This document shows, piece after piece, positions 34,040 to 44,003 of a stretch of 64,000 nt of DNA. The notes below the pieces were generated by a model. That model saw only the letters and a program-made list of their open reading frames with translations. It did not search any database and was not told the DNA's origin. Origin of the DNA: Carnegiea gigantea. Lineage: Eukaryota; Streptophyta; Magnoliopsida; Caryophyllales; Cactaceae. The translations under genes were made by a program, and so were the position numbers. The stretch lies in the NCBI GenBank assembly GCA_029747015.1, contig JAKOGI010001208.1, positions 87,501 to 151,500 on the forward strand, read 5' to 3'. Positions within the stretch are counted from its first letter, which is position 1. Every line of letters begins with the position of its first letter.

Positions 34040-34560
34040 CTTCTATATTCAACCCTTCACCAATCTAGCAAACCTTGTGCCAGCCTAGTGTTTTTGAATT
34101 GTTGACCTTTCGCGCGTCTAATGGATTTGAATTGCTGACCTTTTGCTAGTCTAGGGGACTTTCACTAGTCTAGCGAGCCTTTCACCGATTTAATAATTCC
34201 AAAATTGTTGACCTTTCACTGGTCAAGTAAACGCTTCACCAGTCTAGCAGACATTTCAATGGTAGAGTGGTTCTGAATTATTGACCCTTGGCGAGTCTAG
34301 TAGACCCTTCGCCATCCTAGCAGACCTTTAGCCTATTTACCAATTCTGAATTGTTAACCTTTTGCCAGTCTAGTAGACCCGTCGCTAGTCTATTGGTTCT
34401 GAATTGTTGACCTTTTGCCATTTAGTGGACCCTTTGTTGGTCTGTCAGACCTTTCATCAGTCTACTAGTTCTGAATTGTTGACCCTTCACTGGTCTAGCG
34501 GACCCTTTACCAGGCTAACCGACCCCTCGTCGATTTAGCAAATTTTGAATTGTTGGCCTT
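34040..34560. repeat. Degenerate GACCTTT...GTCTAG minisatellite, copy 1
   Basis: Units of roughly 20-25 bp built on GACC(C/T)TT(C/T)(A/G)CC(A/G)GTCTAGC alternate with TTGAATTGTTGACCTTT. About 20 units are visible, no two quite alike. Confidence 0.75.
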
Positions 34561-34604
34561 TGATCGGTCTACTAGATTTCAACACCAGCAGGTGCCCTTT
34601 TTGG

Positions 34605-34775
34605 TGGAATGTCCCATTGTGTCAAGAGCTAGTGGTGTTATTGGAATATCCCATTGTGCGGGCAGCCAACAGTATCCTATTGTGCCAAGAGCCAATCTAT
34701 TTTTTGGATTGTCCCATTGTGTCAGAAGCCAGCGGTGTCAAAATGTCCCATTATGTTAGGAGCTAGCGATGAACC
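34605..34775. repeat. CCCATTGTG-type repeats
   Basis: Five imperfect copies of a GTCCCATTGTGTCAAGAGCC-like unit with variable spacing. Weaker copies recur in LTR copy 2 at about 37130-37270. Confidence 0.65.
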
Positions 34776-35133
34776 TTAGTGGTGTGGGTGTCTGAAGATC
34801 TATAGCTAGATCCCCGAGAAGTTAGTGACATGAGAGACTGAAAATTCGTAGTTAGCTCCATATAAAACTTGGTGGCAATAGTTATTAAAGTTTGATCTTT
34901 TGCTATTCAAGCGCTAATGTCACATCCTTCTGATGGGAGTTTGCTAAATGTTAACTTGTCCTCGACGTTGATATGTCCTAAGATAAAGAGGATAAGGTAT
35001 CTTGATGGCTAGATCCTTTTGACGTTAATTACCTGACAACCTAACATTGGATTGATGTCTTTTTTATATAAGAATGCAAGTGAAATGCCCTAGTGCGATG
35101 ATACTTGTCTGAAGCCTGCTTTGAGGATAGAAC

Positions 35134-37651
35134 TATAAGAACCATGTCCCGAGCTTTACCTCGAGTCCCCTATGAATGGTTGGATTCTTTTGTTGTTACA
35201 AGATCTCATTCGGGAACCACGTCTGGAGCTGCTTAGCCCAGAAGACTGAGCCACAACCCTGTTACAAGATCCCATTCGGGAACCTGGGTCAGCATTAGGC
35301 CTAGTTTTCTGGCCTGGCTATCCAACAACCTCTATGGTTGAGCTGAGAAACCAGAGTACCGCACCAGTCTAGGAACCTGACCATGTTCCTAGATCAGTAC
35401 CGCATCCAGTTTTCTGACTCTATCGCAGCTACTGCTGGGAACCCCTAAGGTGCTCAATTTGAACAATGTGAAAAAAAAAAAGTAAATTTAGTTGATAGAC
35501 TTGTCAGTGAGTTTTTGAAAGGCATCTGAGTAATCTCTGGTTTGGGAACCATCTGACTCTATAGGCTTGAACTGAGCATCAAGATTAAGGGCGAATGTAC
35601 AATGTCATGATGGAATGCATCGGGACATCGCATCCCATCACTGACGACCTTTATTAATCAATATGGGGCATTAAATCTAACTATAATAGCAAAGAATCAT
35701 GCAACATATTAGTATACAATAACAAGAATTAAGAATGTAGCCTAGTACAGAAGAGTAGATAATGTAAACAATTACAACAAGAGGGGTTAAACTAATTAAA
35801 GACTACAACCTTATTAAACTTAAGATTAAATAAAATAAAGATAAAGAAAGTAGAGAGAAGAAGGAAAGGTTTAGAAAAATTCGTGGCCTCAAGTTACCTG
35901 CTTGAGTTATTTAGGGAGCCCCGTGATTGCGAATATAGAGGCTTGACTTGCAGCTCGGGTCAACTTCTTTGAACATCTCAGTATTCTCTCAAAGTTTCTC
36001 GTGTGTCCTCTCCAATTTTTGAAGAGTTTTTTCTATCAGTTTTTTTTCTATTTCTCTTTGTTTCCTCTCTAATTTTCTGACGTGTTTAACCTTTGGGGGA
36101 GAACCTTTTTTATAGTGCTTTCCAATGGTAATCTAAGCTAAATAATAAAAGGACACCCAATTCAATAACTTGTAGACTTAATCTAAATGGGTGTTTAGAT
36201 AAAACTCTACTTGGTTGGATAAGAACTAGACACGGAAAAGCATTTGTAGAACCTAATTGTGTTCTCTAGTTTAGGACCCGGTTGGGTCCTAGGTCGGGTT
36301 AGACCTAGTGGGCTGGCACTCCTTTTTGTTCCTCCTTTTCTTTTTCTTTCAGACTCAAAATTAAGACTAATCTGTCGGGCTGTCATTATACAGGATCGGG
36401 CATAAATTTCATTATCAGACATTTTGTAAAATTCAAGATGTCCATTCTTCGTGTCTAAACTAGATGACATTTGTGCTTTACTTGTATACTACTTTGTTCT
36501 GTATTCGACCCTTTACCGGTCTACCAGACCTTTTGGCAGTTTGGCTTTTCTAAAGTGTTAACCTTTCATCTGTGTAACATATTTGAATTGTTGGCCTGTT
36601 GTTGGTTTAGCGAATTTGAATTGTTGAATTTTCACCGGTTGGTTTGACCTTTTGTCAGCCTGGCGGTTTCGAATTGTTAACCTTTCTTCGGTATAGTGGA
36701 CCCTTCACTGATCTAGGGGACCTTTTGTCATTATAATGGTTATTTTTTACCTTTTGCAGATCTAACAGGCCCTTCGCCGATCAAGTGGACCTTTTGCGAG
36801 TCGAGCGAATCTTTCGCCATTTAATAGTTTTGAACCGTTGACCATTCGCCAGTCTGGTGGACCTTTTACTGATCTAGCCATTTTGAATTGTTGACCTTTT
36901 GTTGTTGTGGTGAATCATTCAGCGATCTAGAGGACCTTTCACTAGTCTAGTAGACAAATCGCAAGTCTAGTATTCTAAATTGTGACCTTTCACCTGTTTA
37001 GCGGACCTTTAGCCGGTCTAGCTGTTTTAAATTGTTAAACTTTCACTAGCCTAGTGAACCCTACACCGATCTAGCATACCTTTCACCGGTCTAGCAGATC
37101 TTGATAGTGAAATATTGCCTTGTGTCTGGATTCAGTGATGTCCAATTGTACCGGGAGCCAGTAGTGTCCAATTTGCTAGGAGCCAGTGGTGTTGTTGGAA
37201 CATCCCAATGGTGTCGAAATGTCTCATTGTACTGTGAGCTAGCATATTATTGAAATGTCTTATTATGTCAGGAACTAATGATGATCCTTAGTAGTGTGGA
37301 TACCTAAAGATCTATGGCTAGACCCCTAAGAACTGAGTGGTATGAGAACTGAAAATTTGTAGCCAAATCCCTATGAACTTTGTAGCGTGAGATATTAAAA
37401 TGTTCAATACTCAAGTTTGACTCTTTGCTGCTCGAGAACCGATGTTATTCTTTCTAATGGGAGTTTTTTGAATGCTAACATGTCATAAACATTGATATGT
37501 CTTAAGATAAAGAAGATAAGGTGTCTTCTATGGCTCGATCCTCTTGAGCTTAGTAACCTCACAACTTGAAGTTGGGTTGATGTCATTTCTATAAGAATGC
37601 AGGTGAATTGCCTAAGCATTATGATGCTTGTGTAAGGCCCGCTTTAAGGAT
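35134..37651 (-). repeat. Gypsy C LTR copy 2 (inner, 3' LTR in element sense)
   Basis: It starts TATAAGAACCATGTCCCGAG and repeats the order of landmarks in copy 1 at matched spacing. It ends GCCCGCTTTAAGGATGGAG, followed by CCCCCATTT, a polypurine tract on the minus strand. The extra 360 bp over copy 1 include a CCTGACC/GTTCCTAG-rich stretch at about 35190-35480. Confidence 0.7.
36490..37110. repeat. Degenerate GACCTTT...GTCTAG minisatellite, copy 2
   Basis: The same unit type as at 34040-34560, in the corresponding position of LTR copy 2, with different unit number and order. Confidence 0.7.
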
Positions 37652-37879
37652 GGAGCCCCCATTTAGAATGAGCCTAATTAAGGAGAAGGTCAAAGTACAT
37701 ATGCCTTCTATAATAGCTCTTGATCCAATCTTAAGAACCTTTAATGTAGATTCATGGCTGCCTTAGGTTATATGCCCTTCCTACAGGATTGTTATCAAGT
37801 CTAAAAGTGCACTTCCTCGATCCAGGTTCCCAAGTGATCAAGGTAAAGTATGGGCCTAACCACGTATGCATGTAGGTGA
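37652..37879 (-). other. Gypsy C interior next to 3' LTR
   Basis: It opens with CCCCCATTT (polypurine tract on the minus strand). No coding. It ends at the CTAAG duplicated by copia B. Confidence 0.55.
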
Positions 37880-37884
37880 CTAAG
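37880..37884. repeat. Copia B target-site duplication, left (CTAAG)
   Basis: Matches 47875-47879. Confidence 0.92.
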
Positions 37885-39302
37885 TGTTAGAATGTATAAG
37901 GTTTTGATGATAACAAATCCAAGTGTTGTAGTAGTTGTTGTTGTTCCAAACAGGCTTTACCAACAGGGCCTTACTGCTGTTTTTCAATATATTAAAACTG
38001 CTTGACTAATGGTTTATCAAGAACAGGTACTCAAGTCAGCGATGTAAGAACAACCATGAGAAACAGGCTTTGTAAGGTGTTTGAAACATGTCCTGTGAAG
38101 TATTTGAAGCATAGGATATAAGTGCAGTCGTGAGGAACAGGTTCTGTGAAGTGTTTGCAGCAGATTCGTCTCTCTACAAGATGACTAGTGGTTACAACAA
38201 GATGTCTTGATTTGATTTGGTTTTATATTTTTAGACTCTTGTTAATATGCCAATCAGAAAGTCTTAACTTACCACTTACTTGAAACGGTTTTGCTTTTTT
38301 GGAAAATATTTCGGATCACCCTTCGGAACAACTCTGAAAACAGGACGCTCAGGGTGTTTCCAGAATAAGCTGTGAAAAACTGTTTTGCACGATTTTTATC
38401 TTTTGGATTTTGAGCAGCTTCTTCAAAGATTTGCAAAAAAGATTTTTCTCTGGAGTATCTTACCCCTTACCCTAAAAACGATTATTAAAATCTAAGGGGA
38501 TTTGCAAAATCTTTTTGAATAAAAAGAATAACCAATTTTTGGCAAGTGGATAAGGTTGTTGAGAAAAACATGGGCTAGTTGCTGTGAATCACCGCCTTAT
38601 GCACACGGTTTAGGAAGTGTTTCCAGCTCATGTTTCTTCATCCCTTGTGGCTAAAGAATTCTATATTCTTTAGGGATTTTAGTTTCCAAAAATTTGAGGA
38701 ATTGTTTTCCAAGCACTATATAAAGTCGCTTCTTACAACCTTAGAAGTATCGGTTTTCAAAGAGAAAAATTTAGTGTTCATGAGCTTAAAAGTTTGAAAA
38801 GAAAACCGTGTCTAGTGAGTGAGTTATTTGAGCTTTCAAAGTTGGCATACTAGGACTTCATTGTACCCTATATTAGCTTAGTTGAGAAGCATTGTAATAG
38901 GGTGTTTTTCTTTATACTCTTCTTTCACAAAAGTGAGTTGAGTGTGTGTCCAAATCAAGGGGATTTTGGACGTGGGGTAACCTGTCTTAGGGAAGACGGT
39001 TACGTGGGTTGCAATTTGTAACAAGGTGTGTTACTATTATAACGTGATTAGCCCGTTTAGTGAAGTGTTTAAATCCTACACGAGGTAGGTCGTGGTTTTT
39101 TACCTCAGTTGGGCTAGAGGTGTTTTCCACGTAAAAATCCTGTGTCCATTATTTCCGCATTCAATTTTGTTGGATTTTCGCTTCTGCTTATCTCAGGAAC
39201 AACCTGTGCGAACAGGGTCTAAGACTGTTTGCCAGCAACTTGCGAAAATCGGACACCACAATTCACCCCTCCTCTTGTGGTTGTGTACTCTCTAAATCAA
39301 CA
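37885..39302 (+). repeat. Copia B 5' LTR
   Basis: 1,418 bp, from TGTTAGAATGTATAAGG to CTCTCTAAATCAACA. It contains several AACAGG words and the promoter-like TATA motif. Confidence 0.93.
38716..38724 (+). promoter_or_regulatory. Putative TATA box of copia B LTR
   Basis: CTATATAAA lies about 580 bp before the LTR end, followed by a CT-rich start region, as expected for the U3/R border. The 3' LTR carries the altered CTATAAAAG at the matching place. Confidence 0.5.
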
Positions 39303-39304
39303 AG

Positions 39305-39316
39305 TGGTATCAGAGC
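39305..39316 (+). promoter_or_regulatory. Copia B primer-binding site
   Basis: TGGTATCAGAGC, complementary to the 3' end of initiator-Met tRNA, two bases after the LTR. Confidence 0.92.
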
Positions 39317-39358
39317 AGGTTCTCATCTAAAAGATTAACATCTTGAGAGATCCTAAAC

Positions 39359-41119
39359 ATGAGTACACCACACGGCATGCTTGAGGGGCAATCCATAACT
39401 CGACCACCATACTTTAATGGTCAACATTATAGTTGGTGGAAGAACCGAATGGAAAACTACATCCAAGCCGAGGACTATGAGTTGTGGATGCTCATCAAGA
39501 ATGGACCACTCATCCCAAAGAAGATAACTGAAGATGAAAAGTCAATCCCCAAGGAGCCTAAAGAATTCAATACTGAAGATTATAAAATGATGGAGAAGAA
39601 TGCCAAAGCCAAGAAACTTCTATATTTCGGCCTTGGTCCTGATGAATATACTCGTATATCAGAATGTGAGTCGGCCAAGGAGATCTGGGATGCTTTGCAA
39701 ATAGCTCACGAAGGGACCAATCAGGTAAAGCAATCCCGGATTGAATTGCTTATGAGAAAATATGAGCTGTTTGAGATGGGTGATCGTGAAAGTGTGATGG
39801 ACATGTACACTCGCTTCACTCACATAACGAATGAGTTGAAATCCCTGGGAAAATCCTTCACCATCGAAGAATTGGTGAGGAAAATCCTAAGAATTTTACC
39901 TCATTCTTGGGAAGCGAAAGTCACGGCCATCCAAGAAGCTAAGGACATGAACAAGATCACCCTAGATGAGCTGATTGGCAACCTCCAAACGTATGAACTT
40001 AGGAAAAATTCTCAACAGAAAGATGAGACAAAGAGAGATCGAGGTCTTGCACTAAAGGCCTTAGAAGATGATTCTGATTCTGATGAGGAGGAGATTGCCA
40101 TGATCACTCAAAAGTTCAAGAAGTTCTTCAAGAAAGTCAAAGAAAATAGCAAAAGGAAGGACTTCAGCAAGGCCAGGAACACCTCTCGGGAACAGTTCTC
40201 TGGGTGTTTCAAGTGTGGCAAACTGGACCACATTGTGAGAAACTGCCCACTGCACAAGGAAGAACAAGAACCCGAACACCCTAGGAAACAGGGGAGGAAA
40301 CAGGGTGTAAGCAGCTCAGCGAAAAGGTTCTCAAAAGCTATGCTCGCGGCCTGGGGAGACTCAAGCGAGGATGAGGAAGGGTCTGAAGCTGGGGAAGCTG
40401 ATGTAGCACTCATGGCAAGAAGTGACACTGATTCAGATGATGGATCAACAGATAGTCTGACTCAACTCAAGAACAAGGTACGTGGTCTAAATAAATCAAC
40501 TCTTGAGGAATTAGTGTACACTATAATGGATATATGTGCTGAATTAAAAAGGGATGTTCGAGATCTAGAACTTGAAAATGAAACCCTTAAATTGGAAAAA
40601 CTTGAAGTTGACAAAGAAACTCTTGCCTTGCATGAAAACATCAATGTGCTTAAAGAAACTCTACTCATGAAAGAAGAGACTTGTTCCACTAAATTGACTG
40701 AGCTGGAAAAAGAATCCCTTGACTTAAAAGGTAAGATCGAGTCCTTGCTTGTAGAAAATAAAAACTTGCTTGAGAAAGTGAAACAAATGGAATCAGACCT
40801 TGCCACAAACAAGCTCTGGAACAGGTCCTCACAAGCACTTGAACGGTTAAACACCCATCATAGTCGAAATAAAAGAGGACTAGGTTTTGTGCCTAAGATG
40901 ACCTACCCAGTGAATAGAAAATATGTAGGATTATCTCAGAATATTGTATGTTATCACTGTGGTAAAACGGGTCATTACCGTTATACTTGTCCCTCAAGAA
41001 AGTATGCCATTAAAAGGAACTCAGTGTATGTAAAACAAATATGGGTTAGGAAAGATGAGATTTGTACCTCTAAAGGAATGGAACCCAAGTGGATCTGGGT
41101 TCCCAAAACTAACCTATGA
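39359..41119 (+). CDS. Copia B Gag, 586 codons
   Basis: The intact frame begins MSTPHGMLEGQSITRPPYFN and then YSWWKNRM, the standard copia gag start. Residues about 85-200 hold the UBN2-type capsid region (EIWDALQIAHEGTNQVKQSR, LRILPHSWEAKVTAIQE). A first zinc knuckle CFKCGKLDHIVRNC lies at about residues 282-295. An acidic stretch, a long coiled coil (about 360-490) and a second knuckle CYHCGKTGHYRYTC (about 531-544) follow. Two knuckles and the coiled coil are typical of SIRE-type gag. It ends at a TGA (41117-41119) in the frame of the following protease. It is the only long intact transposon ORF in the window. Confidence 0.92.
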   Translation: MSTPHGMLEGQSITRPPYFNGQHYSWWKNRMENYIQAEDYELWMLIKNGPLIPKKITEDEKSIPKEPKEFNTEDYKMMEKNAKAKKLLYFGLGPDEYTRISECESAKEIWDALQIAHEGTNQVKQSRIELLMRKYELFEMGDRESVMDMYTRFTHITNELKSLGKSFTIEELVRKILRILPHSWEAKVTAIQEAKDMNKITLDELIGNLQTYELRKNSQQKDETKRDRGLALKALEDDSDSDEEEIAMITQKFKKFFKKVKENSKRKDFSKARNTSREQFSGCFKCGKLDHIVRNCPLHKEEQEPEHPRKQGRKQGVSSSAKRFSKAMLAAWGDSSEDEEGSEAGEADVALMARSDTDSDDGSTDSLTQLKNKVRGLNKSTLEELVYTIMDICAELKRDVRDLELENETLKLEKLEVDKETLALHENINVLKETLLMKEETCSTKLTELEKESLDLKGKIESLLVENKNLLEKVKQMESDLATNKLWNRSSQALERLNTHHSRNKRGLGFVPKMTYPVNRKYVGLSQNIVCYHCGKTGHYRYTCPSRKYAIKRNSVYVKQIWVRKDEICTSKGMEPKWIWVPKTNL

Positions 41120-42541
41120 TCTATTTTACAGGCTGAAGTGAGAGAGAACAACCCAGCAAACAACCCAGCGAACAGCGCAGGGAACACCCTAGGGAACAGG
41201 CAGCTGTGGTATGTTGACAGTGGGTGTTCGAGGCATATGACTGGTGAAAGATCCAATTCTCTCACTTACAGCTTCAGAAGGAGGGAGTGTGGCATTTGGA
41301 AACGGCAAATCCGGGACAATTGTCGGTATAGGTAAGATAGGTGAGTTACTCTCCCATTCAATTGACAATGTTTATTTTATGGATGGATTAAAACACAACT
41401 TGCTAAGTGTGTCCCAACTGTATGACAAAGACAACCTAGTAGTGTTCTCACCAACACGTTGCTTGGTTGTGAATATGAACACAGGAGATGTTGTGTTGAG
41501 GGGGAAGCGACACAAGAATGTTTATAAAGTGTGTATCTTCCACTCTTCCCCAAAATAATTTGACTTGTTTGAGTGCCCTAAATGATGATGTTATGCTTTG
41601 GCACAAAAGGCTAGGTCATGCAAGCCACTCACTTTTGAACAAACTTGTAACCAAAAACTTAGTGGTAGGCTTACCTTCCATCAAATTCAATGATGACAAG
41701 GTATGTGATGCATATGCCAAAGGCAAACAAGTCAAAAATTCATTTAAATCTAAAAGGTGTGTAAGCACTACTCGACCTCTTGAATTGATACATATGGATA
41801 TATGTGGTCCAATGAGGATCATGAGCAGAGGTGGTAAGAGGTATGTGCTTGTGATAGTGGATGACTACTCTCGCTTCACTTGGACCCTGTTTTTGGCTTC
41901 TAAAGATGAAACTTTTAAAAAAATTTCTTGCTTTCATTAAAAAGACTGAAAAGAGGGTAGGACACTCTTTGGTATGCCTAAGGTCTGACCATGGTACAGA
42001 ATTTGAAAATTCGAGCTTTATTGATTATTGTAATGAGCATGGTGTTGATCATAATTTTTCAGCTCTAAGAACACCCCAACAGAACGGGGTGGTAGAACGC
42101 AAAAATCGCACTCTAGAGGACATGACTAGAACAATGCTTGTTGCTAGTGGTCTTCCTAGAAACTTTTGGACTGAAGCTTTGAATGCATCATGTTACATTA
42201 TAAATAGATGTATGATTAGACCTATTCTTAACAAAACTCCTTATGAACTTTTCAAGGGAAGAAAACCTATTGGTTGTAAATGTTTTGTGCATAATAATAG
42301 AAAGGATACCTCAGGGAAATTTGATCTAAGGAGTGATGAAGCAATATTCCTTAGTTACTCCTCACATAGTAAGGCATACAAAGTGTTTAATAAGAGAACC
42401 TTGTGTGTTGAGGAAAGTCTGCATGTGCTTTTTGATGAAACTAACTCTCTAAGCGAGAATGATGCACAGGAAGAAGACTTCGAACTAGGTCTTGTTAGAA
42501 AAGACGTGCTGCTTCAAGGTGAACAAGGTAAGGATCAATAG
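41120..42541 (+). pseudogene. Copia B protease and integrase, three frameshifts
   Basis: Directly after the gag stop, and in the same frame, comes QLWYVDSGCSRHMTG (aspartic protease). Frameshifts near 41250, 41545 and 41915 divide the rest. The GAG-pre-integrase region has LWHKRLGHAS, but the zinc-binding Cys-x2-Cys is CDAY, losing one Cys. The integrase core keeps LIHMDICGP (D), LRSDHGTEFEN (D) and QNGVVERKNRTL (E). FDLRSDEAIFLSYS follows. The last piece stops at 42539-42541. Integrase inserts the cDNA; this copy cannot be made in one piece. Confidence 0.88.
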
Positions 42542-43565
42542 GAGGGAGTAAGGTCTGAGGCTCTTCTTCAGGAAGGTAAGCAAGTTGTGAACCAAACAGG
42601 GGGAAACAGGGCGGAACCCTGTTCAGGACAACACCAGCCGAATCCTTCAGGGATAAATCCAGAAACAAGCTCCCAAACAGGCTCAAGAATAGGTTCTGAA
42701 CCTATTCCACCAAGTATTCCAGCTAGGATGGAGAGCAAGTCTATGAACCCACTTTCACCATGATTATGGAAATACCAAAGTTCACATCCTCTTAATCAAT
42801 TGTCTGATATTAATGCAGGAGTTCAAACTAGATCTAGACTCAAAATTTTCTGTGCTTTCTATACTTTTCTCTCAAAAATTGAGCCTAGGAATATTAATGA
42901 AGCCCTTGCAGATTCAGATAGGGTCACTCCTATACCTAACGGCTAGTAGACCTGACATTGTTTTCAGTGTTGGTCTAGGTTCAAGTTTTCAGTCTAACCC
43001 TAAAGAAACTCATCTTAAGGCTGTAAAAAGGATTTTAAGATACTTAAAACATACACCTGATCTAGCCTTATGGTATCCTAGAGGTTGCAACTTTGATCTT
43101 GTTGGGTATGCTGATGCTGATTATGCAGGTTTCTTGGTTAATAGAAAAAGCACCTCAGGTATGGCTCACTTTCTTGGACCTTGTTTGGTATCTTGGGCAA
43201 CCAAGAAACAACTCTCTGGTGCCTTGTCCACAGCAGAAGCTGAGTATGTGGCAGCTGCATCTTGTTGTGCTCAGTTATTATGGATAAAACATCAACTCAA
43301 GGACTTTTGTGTTGACATAGGATGCATTCCTATTTATTGTGACAATACAAGTGCAATTAACATTGCTAAAAATCCATGTCAACACAAAAGAACAAAACAT
43401 ATTGACATTCGTCATCATTTTCTAAGAGACAATGTTGAAAAAGGAGTGATCTCAATGAATTTTTGTGCCACTGAAAATCAAATTGCTGATATATTCACAA
43501 AAGCATTGGGTAGAGAACAATTTGAAAGGAATAGACTCGAACTAGGCTTAATTAGAACAACCTGA
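42542..43565 (+). pseudogene. Copia B RT remnants and RNase H; RT core deleted
   Basis: The frame before about 42912 ends with the start of the RT domain (NINEALADSD). The next sequence, in a different frame, is the very end of RT: IGSLLYLTASRPDIVFSVG. All palm motifs in between, including YxDD, are missing, roughly 1.1 kb. RNase H is whole and open to 43565: GYADADYAGFLVNRKSTSG, STAEAEYVAAASCCAQLLW, IYCDNTSAI, then TKHIDIRHHFLRD. The junction lies within AGATTCAGATAGGGTCAC. Confidence 0.88.
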
Positions 43566-44003
43566 CCAACTTGTTCTCTCTCCCTGTTTGCAAAATTTAA
43601 AAGTTACGGGCACAACATGTTAAATTTTTGTTTGCAATCAACTTCTGTGCTATGTTTAGTGTATATGAGGTTTACAACTTGCTGACACTCGCTGAGGTCT
43701 AATGAGATTGCCCTTATTGTCCCATGTTACCGAGCCAGTAACCTCAAGAACAAGCACCAGGAACAGGTACGCCTCTCGTTTGTCAAATATGTGCAACAAA
43801 TTGAAAATTGCTAATCTCTTCCCGAGGCGTGCGCGGCCTAAATAAATGCAAAAGCCCGTTGCAAAACGGGCAAAATCTTTTAAAGATTTCGCATGTCTCT
43901 CTCTCTCTTTAAAGCTCTCTTGCTCAATCTCTCACCTCCACCGAAACTCTCTTGCTCTGAAACTCTGTTCAAGAAACCCTAATCTCTCTCCTTCCTCTGA
44001 AAA
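43566..44003 (+). other. Copia B pol-ORF3 spacer with CT-rich leader
   Basis: Noncoding. A CT-rich tract (43890-43995, TCTCTCTCTCTTTAAAG) just before the ORF3 start resembles a plant transcript leader and could serve an own promoter or a splice acceptor for ORF3. Confidence 0.45.

Larger units (their letters stand above)
32977..35133 (-). repeat. Gypsy C LTR copy 1 (outer, tandem)
   Basis: The 2,157-bp copy starts TGCAAAGACCACGTC. Internal landmarks in order: ATCTGACTCCATAGGC (33300), CCTTTATTAATCAATA (33398), CTCAGTATTCTCTCAAAG (33750), the GTCTAG minisatellite and the CCCATTGTG repeats. It ends in GCCTGCTTTGAGGATAGAA, immediately followed by the start of copy 2. Confidence 0.7.

Noticed and set aside
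39092..39295. 67-codon frame repeated at 47664-47867
   Set aside because: Same frame in both copia B LTRs, explained by LTR identity; no known protein.
40061..40854. Minus-strand frames opposite copia B gag
   Set aside because: Shadows of the intact plus-strand Gag ORF.
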